From positions 16,063,001 through 16,127,000 of the forward strand of contig OU015567.1 of assembly GCA_907165135.1 (NCBI GenBank): a DNA stretch of 64,000 nt, given 5' to 3'. This DNA is from Oikopleura dioica. Its lineage: Eukaryota > Chordata > Appendicularia > Copelata > Oikopleuridae. Positions 36,046 to 46,023 of this stretch are shown piece by piece. The notes under the pieces were generated by a model. It ran no database searches. It was not told the DNA's origin and saw only the letters and a list, made by a program, of their open reading frames with translations. A program made the position numbers and the translations under genes. How positions within the stretch are numbered: position 1 is the first letter of the stretch; every line of letters begins with the position of its first letter.

Positions 36046-36095
36046 TATCAAAAAAGGGATACGGCCACATAGTGGGAAGTTGAACTTTTTTGATA
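36046..36095 (+). promoter_or_regulatory. LTR hairpin with invariant loop (Bp)
   Basis: TATCAAAAAAG (36046-36056) pairs with CTTTTTTGATA (36085-36095), 11 bp. The loop has GGCCACATAGTGGGAAGTT. Both arms are one base longer than in B. Confidence 0.8.
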
Positions 36096-36187
36096 TGATT
36101 TATTTCTTGCGATAAAATTTGAGCGCACGTGGCTGTTGGACCGAAATCGAAATCAACGAAGAAAAACAAATGCGCGAAAGCGCTGCA

Positions 36188-36238
36188 CCTTATTTGGAAA
36201 GAAAAACATCGGCGCGAAATGCGCTGCGCCTTATTTGG
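36188..36238 (+). promoter_or_regulatory. Pair of CArG-like boxes (Bp LTR)
   Basis: CCTTATTTGG at 36188-36197 and again at 36229-36238 fits the SRF/MADS consensus CC(A/T)6GG. They sit in a duplicated GCGCGAAA/GCGCTGC segment. Confidence 0.4.
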
Positions 36239-36393
36239 AAAGAATAGCACCTGCGCGAAACGCGAAATTAAAATTTGAAAATTTGAAAAATCACTCTCTC
36301 CATACTCAAAATAATACAGCCACGTTTTGAAATTTTGGCGTCATTCTTTGCAAGATTCTAGCTTAGAGAGCATTTGAGCAGCAAAACGGTATC

Positions 36394-37123
36394 ATGGTGA
36401 ACACGCAAGACTCCAACTTCAAGGTAAATAAAATGCCCGAAGAATTACTTTTGCCACTTTTCCTTCCCTCAATTCTCGTCAATTTTTCGGCCTAATATGC
36501 TGTCGTATGAATTTACAATTTCTAAGAATAATTTGAGCGACAAAATATCCGCGATGCGAAAATTTTCGACAAAAGTATTAAGGATCACAATCGAGAGTCT
36601 GACCGTAATAATTTAGAAAAAGCTTTTGACAGACAAGTCGTAGACTGCATTCGCAATAATTGCTCACACGAATTTATGAATAATTATGGGCGGGAAATGG
36701 CAAATTTCGAAAATATGGATGAAGTTTTTGATTTTCTGGAATCTGTTTTCGGAAGTGAGTCTGAGGATGAAAAGCGAGAGCGGGCGGGAGTCGAACTCGA
36801 AAATCTTTGTCGAAGATCGGAAATGAATGAGAAGTTTTCGTCATTTTTGACAAGAATTAAAACCGTCAAGAGCTTATTTCTGATAAACAAGATGCAAGAG
36901 ACTTTATTATTAATGCTCACTTTATGAAAAGCCTTGAGCCAGCGAACAAGTCGTTTTTACGTGATCATGGTGTCAGTAAAAAGAGTGCTCAGGAAATTGC
37001 CACATTTTTGGACTCACGGGAGCGGTTTTTGAGTGTGAATGTTTCCTCGATCGAGTCAGCAAATCTTGCGTCCTTTGTTGATCGAACGAGCGAACTTTTG
37101 GATTCAAAATTGACTCAGATGGA
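36394..37123 (+). pseudogene. gag: Partial gag of Bp, frameshifted and truncated
   Basis: Starts MVNTQDSNFKVNKMPEE as in element B. One T is missing in the run 36449-36452 and one A in the run at about 36559-36562. A third frameshift in the ACCGTCAAGAGC stretch (36862-36873) is shared with element B. The sequence ends at about 37123 inside the predicted coiled coil, before the zinc knuckles, where satellite begins. Non-functional. Confidence 0.9.
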
Positions 37124-38270
37124 GGCAATAAAAATCAAAAAAAAAAATCAAGGAAAATTCTGATGCGTTTTTTGGCGTTTTCAGATGATTTTCAGAACAT
37201 AAAAATCAAATAAAAAAATCAAGAAAAATTCTGATGCGTTTTTTGGCGTTTTCAAATGATTTTCAGGACATAAAAATCAAAAAAATCAAGAAAAATTCTG
37301 ATGCGTTTTTGGCGTTTTCAGATGATTTTAAGGCCATAAAAATCAAAAAAAAATCAAGGAAAATTCTGATGCGTTTTTTGGCGTTTTCAGATGATTTTCA
37401 GGTCATTAAAATCAAAAAAAAATCAAGAAAAATTCTAATGCGTTTTTTGGCGTTTTAAGATGATTATTAATTCATAAATTTCAAAAAAAATCAAGAAAAA
37501 TTCTGATGCGTTTTTTGGCGTTTTCAGATGATTTTAAGGTCATAAAAATCAAAGAAAAAAATCAAGAAAAATTTTTAAGCGTTTTTTGGCGTTTTCAGAT
37601 GATTTTCAATGCATAAAAATCAAAAAAAAATATCAAGAAATATTCTGATGCGTTTTTTGTCGTTTTCAGATGATTTTCAGTTCAAAAAAATCATAAAAAA
37701 AATCAAGAAAAATTCTGATGCATTTTTTGGCGTTTTCAAGTTATTTTCTGGTCATAAAAATCATAAAAAAATCAAGAATAATTCTGATGCGTTTTTTGGC
37801 GTTTTCAGATGATTTTCAGTTCATTAAAACCAAAAAAAAACTAAAAAATTCTGATGCGTTTTTTGGCGTTTTCAGATGATTTTCAGGCCATAAAAATCAA
37901 AAAAAAAAAATCAAGGAAAATTCTGATGCGTTTTTGGCGTTTTCAGATGATTTTTAGAACATAAAAATCAAAAAATCAAGAAAAATTCTGATGCGTTTTT
38001 GGCATTTTCCGATGATTTTCAGGTCATTAAAATCATAAAAAAAATCAAGAAAAATTCTGATGCGTTTTTTGGCGTTTTCAGATGATTTTCAGGTCAATAA
38101 AATCATAAAAAAAAATCAAGAAAAATTCTGATGCGTTTTTTGGCGTTTGCAGATGATATAAAGGTCATAAAAATCAAAAAAAAATCAAGGAAAATTCTGA
38201 TGCGTTTTTTGGCGTTTTCAGATGATTTTCAGGTCATAAAAATCAAAAAAAAATCAAGAAAAATTCTGAT
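37124..38270 (+). repeat. ~70-bp satellite array, block 4
   Basis: Same monomer. Includes the GCATAAAAATC and TTTTCAAGTTATTTTCTGG variants, also present at about 26460-26600 and 47040-47160. Ends in CTGAT, the left target duplication of B. No gene seen. Confidence 0.95.
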
Positions 38271-38426
38271 TGATACCGTTTTGCTGCTCAAATGCTCTCT
38301 AAGCTAGAATCTTGCAAAGAATGACGCCAAAATTTCAAAACGTGGCTGTATTATTTTGAGTATGGAGAGAGTGATTTTTCAAATTTTCAAATTTTAATTT
38401 CGCGTTTCGCGCAGGTGCTATTCTTT

Positions 38427-38477
38427 CCAAATAAGGCGCAGCGCATTTCGCGCCGATGTTTTTCTTTCCAAATAAGG
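38427..38477 (-). promoter_or_regulatory. Pair of CArG-like boxes (B, 3' LTR)
   Basis: CCAAATAAGG at 38427-38436 and 38468-38477 within a tandem duplication bearing GCGCATTTCGCGC-type palindromes. The same pair is in the 5' LTR at 45152-45202. Confidence 0.4.
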
Positions 38478-38569
38478 TGCAGCGCTTTCGCGCATTTGTT
38501 TTTCTTCGTTGATTTCGATTTCGGTCCAACAGCCACGTGCGCTCAAATTTTATCGCAAGAAATAAATCA

Positions 38570-38617
38570 TATCAAAAAGTTCAACTTCCCACTATGTGGC
38601 CGTATCCCTTTTTGATA
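38570..38617 (-). promoter_or_regulatory. LTR hairpin with invariant loop (B, 3' LTR)
   Basis: TATCAAAAAG (38570-38579) / CTTTTTGATA (38608-38617), 10 bp perfect. Sense loop GGCCACATAGTGGGAAGTT. Confidence 0.82.
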
Positions 38618-38798
38618 GAATTTAATGAATTTTTATCAATACTTTTCCAAAGCCAGTTCCAATAATCGTTGTCAGTCCATTGCGTAGTCGTCGTTGTTGT
38701 CAGAGAAGTCGCCGCCATTGTTGAAGCTGCAATTCTGTCGGTTTGAGGAGAGTGGTCAGCTTTCCTAAAGCGAGCCAGAAAGGTGTTCAATCAATATT

Positions 38799-38880
38799 GC
38801 CTACCTAGGAGCACTTACAGACAGCGCCATCCCGAGGAGCACGGGGTCACACTGTCAAGCCGCTTTAAGCGGAACTCAGC
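38799..38880 (-). other. Conserved structured LTR block (B, 3' LTR)
   Basis: Same block as in Bp: CCGC(TT)AAAGCGG hairpin, GACAG/CTGTC stem, invariant TGTGACCCCGTGC and GGGATGGCG, then TGCTCCTAGGTAGGC. The 5' LTR copy is at 45524-45605. Confidence 0.6.
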
Positions 38881-39298
38881 TAGAGGATGAAATTCATGCA
38901 ACAGCTCCGTCGAAGTAGTAAAAAGCCAATTGATTTTTATCGTCAAGAAGAATTGCCATCATCGTTTTGAAGACATAGAAGAGTCAGCTTGATTCATCAA
39001 TAATAATTACCAGTTAATAAATTAAACAAAAGAAGTAGTGAGCACTAGAAAGAGTTTAAATAAAGAACCGCCGAAACGGGTGGCTAATGTGCCTTTGAAT
39101 TGTGAAATAACGCGTACGTTATGAGGGAAAGATAGAGATTTATGAATTCATGCAAGCATCCGAGATTTGGCTCCGAAAATCGTCGGAAATTATATCTGTG
39201 AAATTCATGCCTAATCAACCTAATTGGCGAAAATATTTATGTGACTGGGATATTCAATTTTTCATTTTTTTCTTGTGTTCTTTTTTCTATTCGTATCA

Positions 39299-39360
39299 GT
39301 ATGACCCGTCATGGGTATCTTTTTCTCGGAGCATCTTTTTAGGAAAAAACAAATTGAATA
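39299..39360 (-). other. Conserved pol/3'-LTR junction block of B
   Basis: In sense: AAAAAGATGCTCCGAG, AAAAAGATAC, then CCCATGACGGGTCATAC against the LTR. The CCC/GGG can pair as a small hairpin. Purines are displaced about 20 nt from the LTR. Confidence 0.5.
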
Positions 39361-42300
39361 TTAGATTTTTGGTCCGAATATGAGATCATTGTTCTTTTTT
39401 GGATGATTCGGATAAAATTTTTCAAAAGCAGAATTAATAAATAAAATCATTTCTGACTTATTTTGTAAAACACATTTTGGCAGGTTATACTCAGCAATAA
39501 GAACTTTCAATTCAGGTTTTTTTAAATCATAAAGAGTTTTTTCCTTTTTCAAATTTAAAATTGAAAAGAAAAGTAACTCTCCGCATGCATTTTTTCGCCA
39601 ATTAGGGTGATTTTTCCAAATATACTCTCTTATTTTAATTCTTAGATCTGATATCGTTTCCGTTGTCAAATATTGAACATCAAACTTATGCAAAATAAAT
39701 CTTAGAGCTTCTTTTGTTAATTCACCCAACTTCAAAATACACCCATTTTCAATTGCCATATCCTCTTTCAATTCCTCAATTCTCGATTCAATTCTCTGGA
39801 AAAAACTTTCATGCTCGTTTTCAAATTTGAATGCAATCGAAGTATCAAAATTTTCACAAATCATTTCCGAAATATTATTTGACTCTTCGTCAGAGCTTTC
39901 TTCCGGGTCTAAATTTGGTATTTTAGAGCAAGGAATGGAATCTTTCGATGATTCTCTCTCGCGTTTCCGATTTGCCGAAATATCTAATTTATCGTAAGAA
40001 ATAAGGGGCTCTTGACATTCAGTTGTTATATTTTCATGGACCGTTTCCGTTTCAATTGTAGATAATTCCTCGTCTACCGTAACTTCCCAATGAGAATTCT
40101 CTTCAATTTCCCACTCCGAATCCGATAAAATAAGGGAACCAGGGACCGGAAAATCGTCAGGTTTAGGAATCGTTTCAATATTTTGCGTACTATCGGGCTC
40201 TATAAAACTCTGCTCATTCTCGATTATTGATACACAAGAACTTTCCTCAGAGGAAGATTCCATAGATTCAAGTGTATCAACAATCAAGTCTGAAAAAATA
40301 TTCTCTAAAACAATATCAATTAATGAGTTAGCTATATTGCCCATTTTTTCCTCTACTTCATTTTCCTTCGTAGAGATAGGAGGACAAGAAAAAACACCAC
40401 TTGAAAAACTTTCTCGCTCAAAAACATTGTCTTTTTGAAAGGTCGAAAAATCGCCTTGTACATCTGGGAGTTTGACCGAGAGCTCTAGATCTTCTGAATG
40501 CTCCTTTCGCGCATTAAATCTTTTCAAATGATCAGCGTGTCGCCTAAATTCTTTATCATCAGAAACGACCGTATACCAAGTTCCCTCTTTCGATTTATTT
40601 TTTATCTTATAAGGGCCCAGAAAAGCTGGTTTTTTCGCGTCAAAATTTTTGATAAGAACCATGTCACCGATTTGATAAGGCAAAAATTTTGGGTTCGAAA
40701 ATCTCTCAAGCCTATTTTAGTTTTCATCTTCAATCAATTTCTTAATTTGTTGAAAATCAATATCAGTTTTTTCGAAAGAAGCCCTAAAATTTGGATCGAA
40801 AATATCGTGAGCGTTTTTTTACACCCATCTGAAGGGAATAAGGGGGGGTTTTAGTGACTGAATGCTCGCTTGAATTAAGATCATGAACAACTTCTTGAAG
40901 ATACTGATCCCAATTCACTAGCCCACAACGCGCACGTAATCTACTCTTAAGGGTTCGATTATAATTTTCCACTTGCCCATTTGAAGAAGGATGTCTTGGC
41001 GGAGTAAAATGAGGGTCTATATGGTTTTCTTTCATAAATTTCTCAATTTCAGAATGCTCTCTAGCATTGTCAAGCACAACAATTTTCGGATAAATTGGAT
41101 TTTTAAAAATAACACTTTTAAATTTTTCAAGTAGATATTTAGAATTACGAGATTTTAGAGGTTCACAATATCCAAATTTTGAGAAAAAATCAATCATAAC
41201 CATTACATATTTATTTCCATGATCAGTTGGAGGTAACGTGATCAGATCGAATCCAAAAACTTCAAAGGGTCCATCTGGTGTTTTAAAGGTCAAAACCGGC
41301 GCTTTATTGGGATGAAAATTAGGTTTATCTTTTTGACAATAGGAACAAGTTCTTATAAATTCTCTTATTGCTTGGCGCATTCTAGGCCATATATACTTGA
41401 CGGATATTTTCGAAAAAACTTGATCAATTCCAGAATGGCAGTATTCATGGTAATTTTTAATAAGCTCATTTTCTAAACTTTTCGGGACTAAAATCCGTCT
41501 ATTCCCTGAATCATTGAAATAAATAATTTGATCATTCTCCGAAATAACTAAATTTTCTCTCAAAAGCCAATAAAATGTTATATCGCCTGATGGATTGTTA
41601 GGCCATCTATCTATTGTCAAAAATTTTCTTATCTCGGTTAAAAGAGGATCAAGAATCTGAAGCTCGCCAAATTGTTTCTGAGTAATTTTAATCGAGTTAA
41701 TAAGAGGCTGATTTTGAATTGAAGTTTGTCTACTTAAACAATCACTTATCTGCATTTTCGACGAGGGTTTTTGAATTGTTCTAAAATTAAATCCCTGGAT
41801 CTCCGTTATCCATCTCGTGATTTTTTGGTTATAGGTTCTAAGTGTTCGAACATACTTTATGTTTGAATTATCCGTTATCCAATCAAAACTATTGTAAGAA
41901 AGATATATTGACCATTTCATCATGCATTGTTTGGCGGAAAATAATTCTTTTTCTATAATCGTGTATCGTGATTGGGTTTCATTAAAATTACCGCTGTTAT
42001 AGCCTACAGGGATCAAACACTCACTAGAATGGTGATGAGAAATATCTCTACAATTTTTTTCACAAATATAGAGAACCCCACCGTATGCATTATTCGACGC
42101 GTCCGTTTCTAAAACGAAAAGCCCATTATCTACTGGGGGTATTTTGAGCTTCATTGCGTTATCACATATTATATTTTGAAGCTTGCTAAATGCTCTAGAA
42201 GCCTCATCTGTCCATTTAAATCCGTTTCTCCAAGTCTTTGTAATTGGTAACGCTATTGCCGCAAAATTTTTAATAAATCTACGGTGAAAATTTAAAAGTC

Positions 42301-43933
42301 CAAAAAGACTTTGCGCACTCTCCTTAGAGCAAGGAATTTTAAGATTTCTTATAGCCTGAATTTTATCTGTTGAAGGAGAAATATTACCCTGAGAAATATA
42401 ATAGCCACAAAATGTCACCGACCTTGTAAAAAATGAAGCTTTTCGAGAGTTTATCCTAAGATTATTCGCATCAAGAATATGAAAAAACTTTTTGAGGTTC
42501 AATAAATGCTCTTGTTCTGTTTTACTATGAATAAGAATATCGTCCATGTACGGTAAAATTTCGGTTTTATCTACACCTTTAAGTGCCTGATCAATTACTC
42601 TCATAAAAAAACTTGGTGCATTTCGACAGCCCATTGGCATGCGTAAAAATCTGAATTGACCGAACTCGTTCGAAAATGCCGTTTTGTCTTTTGACTCTTC
42701 TGTTAAAGCGATCTGATGAAACCCCTTTATAAGGTCTATCGAAGAAAAAATAGTACTTTTATCTAAATACGACAACGAATCCTCTAGATTTGGCAGGGGA
42801 TAGTGCATCTGAATAGTCACATCATTCAATTTTCTGAAATCAATGACTAGACGAAATCGTCCATCTTTTTTTCTAACAAGAATACTCGGACTATTCCAGG
42901 GGCTCGAACATCGCTCTATAAATTTATTACCCATAAATTTATCCAAAAGATCTCTTAAGACATTCCGCAAGCTAAAAGGAGTTCTAAACGGGGCCGAAGA
43001 AATCGGAAAGTCTGTATCTGTGTCTATAGAAAATTTTTCAATCGTACATTCTGGAAGCGAGTCATCCTCGTCCAACATAAGATGTGCAAAATCATCTAAA
43101 AGAGCGTCAAAATCAATTTTTATTTTTGAAGAGTGAATATTACCGACGGAAATATTTTTGAGGTTTTTATGCTTTATGTTTTTTATTCTCGCTATTTCAA
43201 CGATTTCATGTAATTTAACAAAAACTGTACCCGCGGGAATTCTGATGATTGTATCTGTTGGATTTATAATAAGGAGACGAAATTTTGGGCAGTTCTTATC
43301 GACAACTTGGAAGCTTGGAATAAGCTGCAATTTAGAATTTCCTAAATTAGATTGATCAAATGAAAGACTTTTCGATTTTTCAAGATCTTTGATTTTCAAA
43401 TCAATTATACATTCTGATTTAGGCCTAAAAGAAAGATTATCGGTAGAAAAAGCATCATATTCACGATCCTTTCTTTTGTCCTCGTTGTTTTCAAAATTTT
43501 CGTTTGTTTTAATTTGATTAAGTTTTGCAAACCGTTCAATTGGTCCGGACTGAATTATTTTACGACGGTGAAGGTTTATCATTATCTCATTATCTTGAAT
43601 AGCCGGTACTCCCAAAATAGGGCTCAAATTGTCAGGAACAACGTAAAATTCTGATTTTCCCCAATTTACATTTTCAATAATAATATCTGCTTCGACCTTT
43701 CCCAAAATATCAATTTGTCCGCCGGAATAATTTACCGCTTCAGTTTTTGTTTTTTGTATTTTTATGTTTTTTGGTATATTTTTCTTACAAATGCAATTTA
43801 ATTGTGAACCAGTATCTAATAAAAATCGAACAGGTGAATAAAAAATATTTACAGTTACATAAAATTGTTCGCCGATTTTATTAATAGAGATTTTTGGAAC
43901 GGATATTTGACCAGAATTCGTTCCAAAATTTAG
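39361..43933 (-). pseudogene. pol: pol of B, one frameshift and one stop
   Basis: Frame opens at the slippery site; the protease DTGSQLN (near 43820) lies upstream of every plausible ATG. RT has YMDD; RNase H has ETDAS and the HHHSSEC Cys/His insertion; integrase has an HHCC finger and D, D-33-E (FDLI, LDN, QVEN). A seventh base in the run 40814-40820 shifts the frame after the integrase core, and an in-frame TAA sits at 40717-40719 just before the FSNPKF...GPY-like module. The remainder (40683-39361) encodes the GPY/F-like module, acidic linker, SYDKL...NRKRERESSKDS patch and SAP-like C-terminus. Total 4573 nt; less one base is 1524 codons. It cannot make complete Pol as read. Confidence 0.88.
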
Positions 43934-43939
43934 TTTTTT
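43892..43939 (-). promoter_or_regulatory. -1 programmed frameshift signal, B
   Basis: A AAA AAC at 43939-43933 immediately before the Gag TAA. The stem TTTTGGAACG (43928-43919) pairs perfectly with CGTTCCAAAA (43901-43892), 10 bp. Inner ATT/AAT closes a CTGGTCA loop (43914-43908). Confidence 0.87.
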
Positions 43940-44996
43940 GACTGATCTTGGGTGTTATTTTCCCGTCGTTTCAAGCAATTTCGCCCGATATGACCAAAAC
44001 CCTGACACTCGTAGCATTTTATTTTGGGGCACCTCGGCTTAACATGACCCCATTGTTGGCAATTTCGGCAAAAAGGGACCGCTTGGGGAGGCTGCTGGAA
44101 TCTGTACGGAAACGGCGGAATAAAATTTGCTGAGGCCGGCGGGTTAGCAGGCCTAGTAATTTCCTCATTTTTGACCTTCTTTTCGAGCTCTATTTTTGCT
44201 ACAGTCGCTGTTAATTGTTTTATCTGTTCAAGAAGCTCAGAATTTTTTCGCTCATAATTTGACTCCATCTGAGTCAATTTTGAATCCAAAAGTTCGCTCG
44301 TTCGATCAACAAAGGACGCAAGATTTGCTGACTCGATCGAGGAAACATTCACACTCAAAAACCGCTCCCGTGAGTCCAAAAATGTGGCAATTTCCTGAGC
44401 ACTCTTTTTACTGACACCATGATCACGTAAAAACGACTTGTTCGCTGGCTCAAGGCTTTTCATAAAGTGAGCATTAATAATAAAGTCTCTTGCATCTTGT
44501 TTATCAGAAATAAGCTCTTGACGGTTTTAATTCTTGTCAAAAATGACGAAAACTTCTCATTCATTTCCGATCTTCGACAAAGATTTTCGAGTTCGACTCC
44601 CGCCCGCTCTCGCTTTTCATCCTCAGACTCACTTCCGAAAACAGATTCCAGAAAATCAAAAACTTCATCCATATTTTCGAAATTTGCCATTTCCCGCCCA
44701 TAATTATTCATAAATTCGTGTGAGCAATTATTGCGAATGCAGTCTACGACTTGTCTGTCAAAAGCTTTTTCTAAATTATTACGGTCAGACTCTCGATTGT
44801 GATCCTTAATACTTTTGTCGAAAATTTTTCGCATCGCGGATATTTTGTCGCTCAAATTATTCTTAGAAATTGTAAATTCATACGACAGCATATTAGGCCG
44901 AAAAAATTGACGAGAATTGAGGGAAGGAAAAGTGGCAAAAAGTAATTCTTCGGGCATTTTATTTACCTTGAAGTTGGAGTCTTGCGTGTTCACCAT
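43930..44996 (-). pseudogene. gag: gag of B, one frameshift
   Basis: Starts MVNTQDSNFKVNKMPEELLF at the LTR/PBS junction. The interval is 1067 nt, one base short of 356 codons. The frame breaks in 44513-44524, in the conserved segment that reads (R)(S/T)V...ISDK in D and C. The same defect is in Bp. The second part has a coiled coil and two CCHC knuckles (CRNCQQWGHVKPRC, CYECQGFGHIGRNC) and ends at the slippery site. As read, only an N-terminal 178-residue protein would be made. Confidence 0.9.
44978..44995 (-). other. Primer-binding site of B
   Basis: TGGTGAACACGCAAGACT follows the LTR directly and is the start of gag. The Bp copy is at 36395-36412. The complementary tRNA is not identified. 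Confidence 0.5.
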
Positions 44997-46023
44997 GATA
45001 CCGTTTTGCTGCTCAAATGCTCTCTAAGCTAGAATCTTGCAAAGAATGACGCCAAAATTTCAAAACGTGGCTGTATTATTTTGAGTATGGAGAGAGTGAT
45101 TTTTCAAATTTTCAAATTTTAATTTCGCGTTTCGCGCAGGTGCTATTCTTTCCAAATAAGGCGCAGCGCATTTCGCGCCGATGTTTTTCTTTCCAAATAA
45201 GGTGCAGCGCTTTCGCGCATTTGTTTTTCTTCGTTGATTTCGATTTCGGTCCAACAGCCACGTGCGCTCAAATTTTATCGCAAGAAATAAATCATATCAA
45301 AAAGTTCAACTTCCCACTATGTGGCCGTATCCCTTTTTGATAGAATTTAATGAATTTTTATCAATACTTTTCCAAAGCCAGTTCCAATAATCGTTGTCAG
45401 TCCATTGCGTAGTCGTCGTTGTTGTCAGAGAAGTCGCCGCCATTGTTGAAGCTGCAATTCTGTCGGTTTGAGGAGAGTGGTCAGCTTTCCTAAAGCGAGC
45501 CAGAAAGGTGTTCAATCAATATTGCCTACCTAGGAGCACTTACAGACAGCGCCATCCCGAGGAGCACGGGGTCACACTGTCAAGCCGCTTAAAGCGGAAC
45601 TCAGCTAGAGGATGAAATTCATGCAACAGCTCCGTCGAAGTAGTAAAAAGCCAATTGATTTTTATCGTCAAGAAGAATTGCCATCATCGTTTTGAAGACA
45701 TAGAAGAGTCAGCTTGATTCATCAATAATAATTACCAGTTAATAAATTAAACAAAAGAAGTAGTGAGCACTAGAAAGAGTTTAAATAAAGAACCGCCGAA
45801 ACGGGTGGCTAATGTGCCTTTGAATTGTGAAATAACGCGTACGTTATGAGGGAAAGATAGAGATTTATGAATTCATGCAAGCATCCGAGATTTGGCTCCG
45901 AAAATCGTCGGAAATTATATCTGTGAAATTCATGCCTAATCAACCTAATTGGCGAAAATATTTATGTGACTGGGATATTCAATTTTTCATTTTTTTCTTG
46001 TGTTCTTTCCTCTATTCGTATCA
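44996..46023 (-). repeat. 5' LTR of B
   Basis: 1028 bp partner of 38271-39298. It contains CArG-like boxes at 45152-45161 and 45193-45202 and the structured block at 45524-45605. Confidence 0.95.
45295..45342 (-). promoter_or_regulatory. LTR hairpin with invariant loop (B, 5' LTR)
   Basis: TATCAAAAAG (45295-45304) / CTTTTTGATA (45333-45342), identical to the 3' LTR copy. Confidence 0.82.

Larger units (their letters stand above)
35365..36394 (+). repeat. 5' LTR of Bp
   Basis: TGATACGAATAG...CGGTATCA. Two bases longer than the B LTRs, one extra base in each arm of its hairpin. Confidence 0.93.
35365..37123 (+). mobile_element. Truncated B-family retrotransposon (Bp): 5' LTR and partial gag
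   Basis: LTR 35365-36394 (1030 bp) closely matches element B in inverted orientation, followed by gag up to about 37123. Sequence then passes directly into satellite at a GGCAATAAAAATC junction. No pol and no 3' LTR remain. The upstream flank is GTCAT; no duplication can be tested. Likely a deletion or unequal exchange with the array. Confidence 0.92.
38271..39298 (-). repeat. 3' LTR of B
   Basis: 1028 bp; in sense TGATACGAATAG...CGGTATCA. Confidence 0.95.
38271..46023 (-). mobile_element. LTR retrotransposon B (Ty3/Gypsy-like), full length
   Basis: 5' LTR 44996-46023, gag 44996-43930 (one frameshift), pol 43933-39361 (frameshift plus stop), 3' LTR 38271-39298. Perfect duplication CTGAT at 38266-38270 and 46024-46028. 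The two 1028-bp LTRs differ at about three positions, so the insertion is fairly recent. It is closer to C and D than to A. Confidence 0.95.

Noticed and set aside
38335-38529. Small basic ORFs inside LTRs downstream of the hairpin (B, C, D, A1, A2) as a conserved accessory gene
   Set aside because: Those in B, A1 and A2 begin at TTG, frames differ between A1 and A2, and only C and a 37-codon D frame have ATG. The LFGKK similarity of B, C and D may simply reflect the conserved CArG-like DNA.
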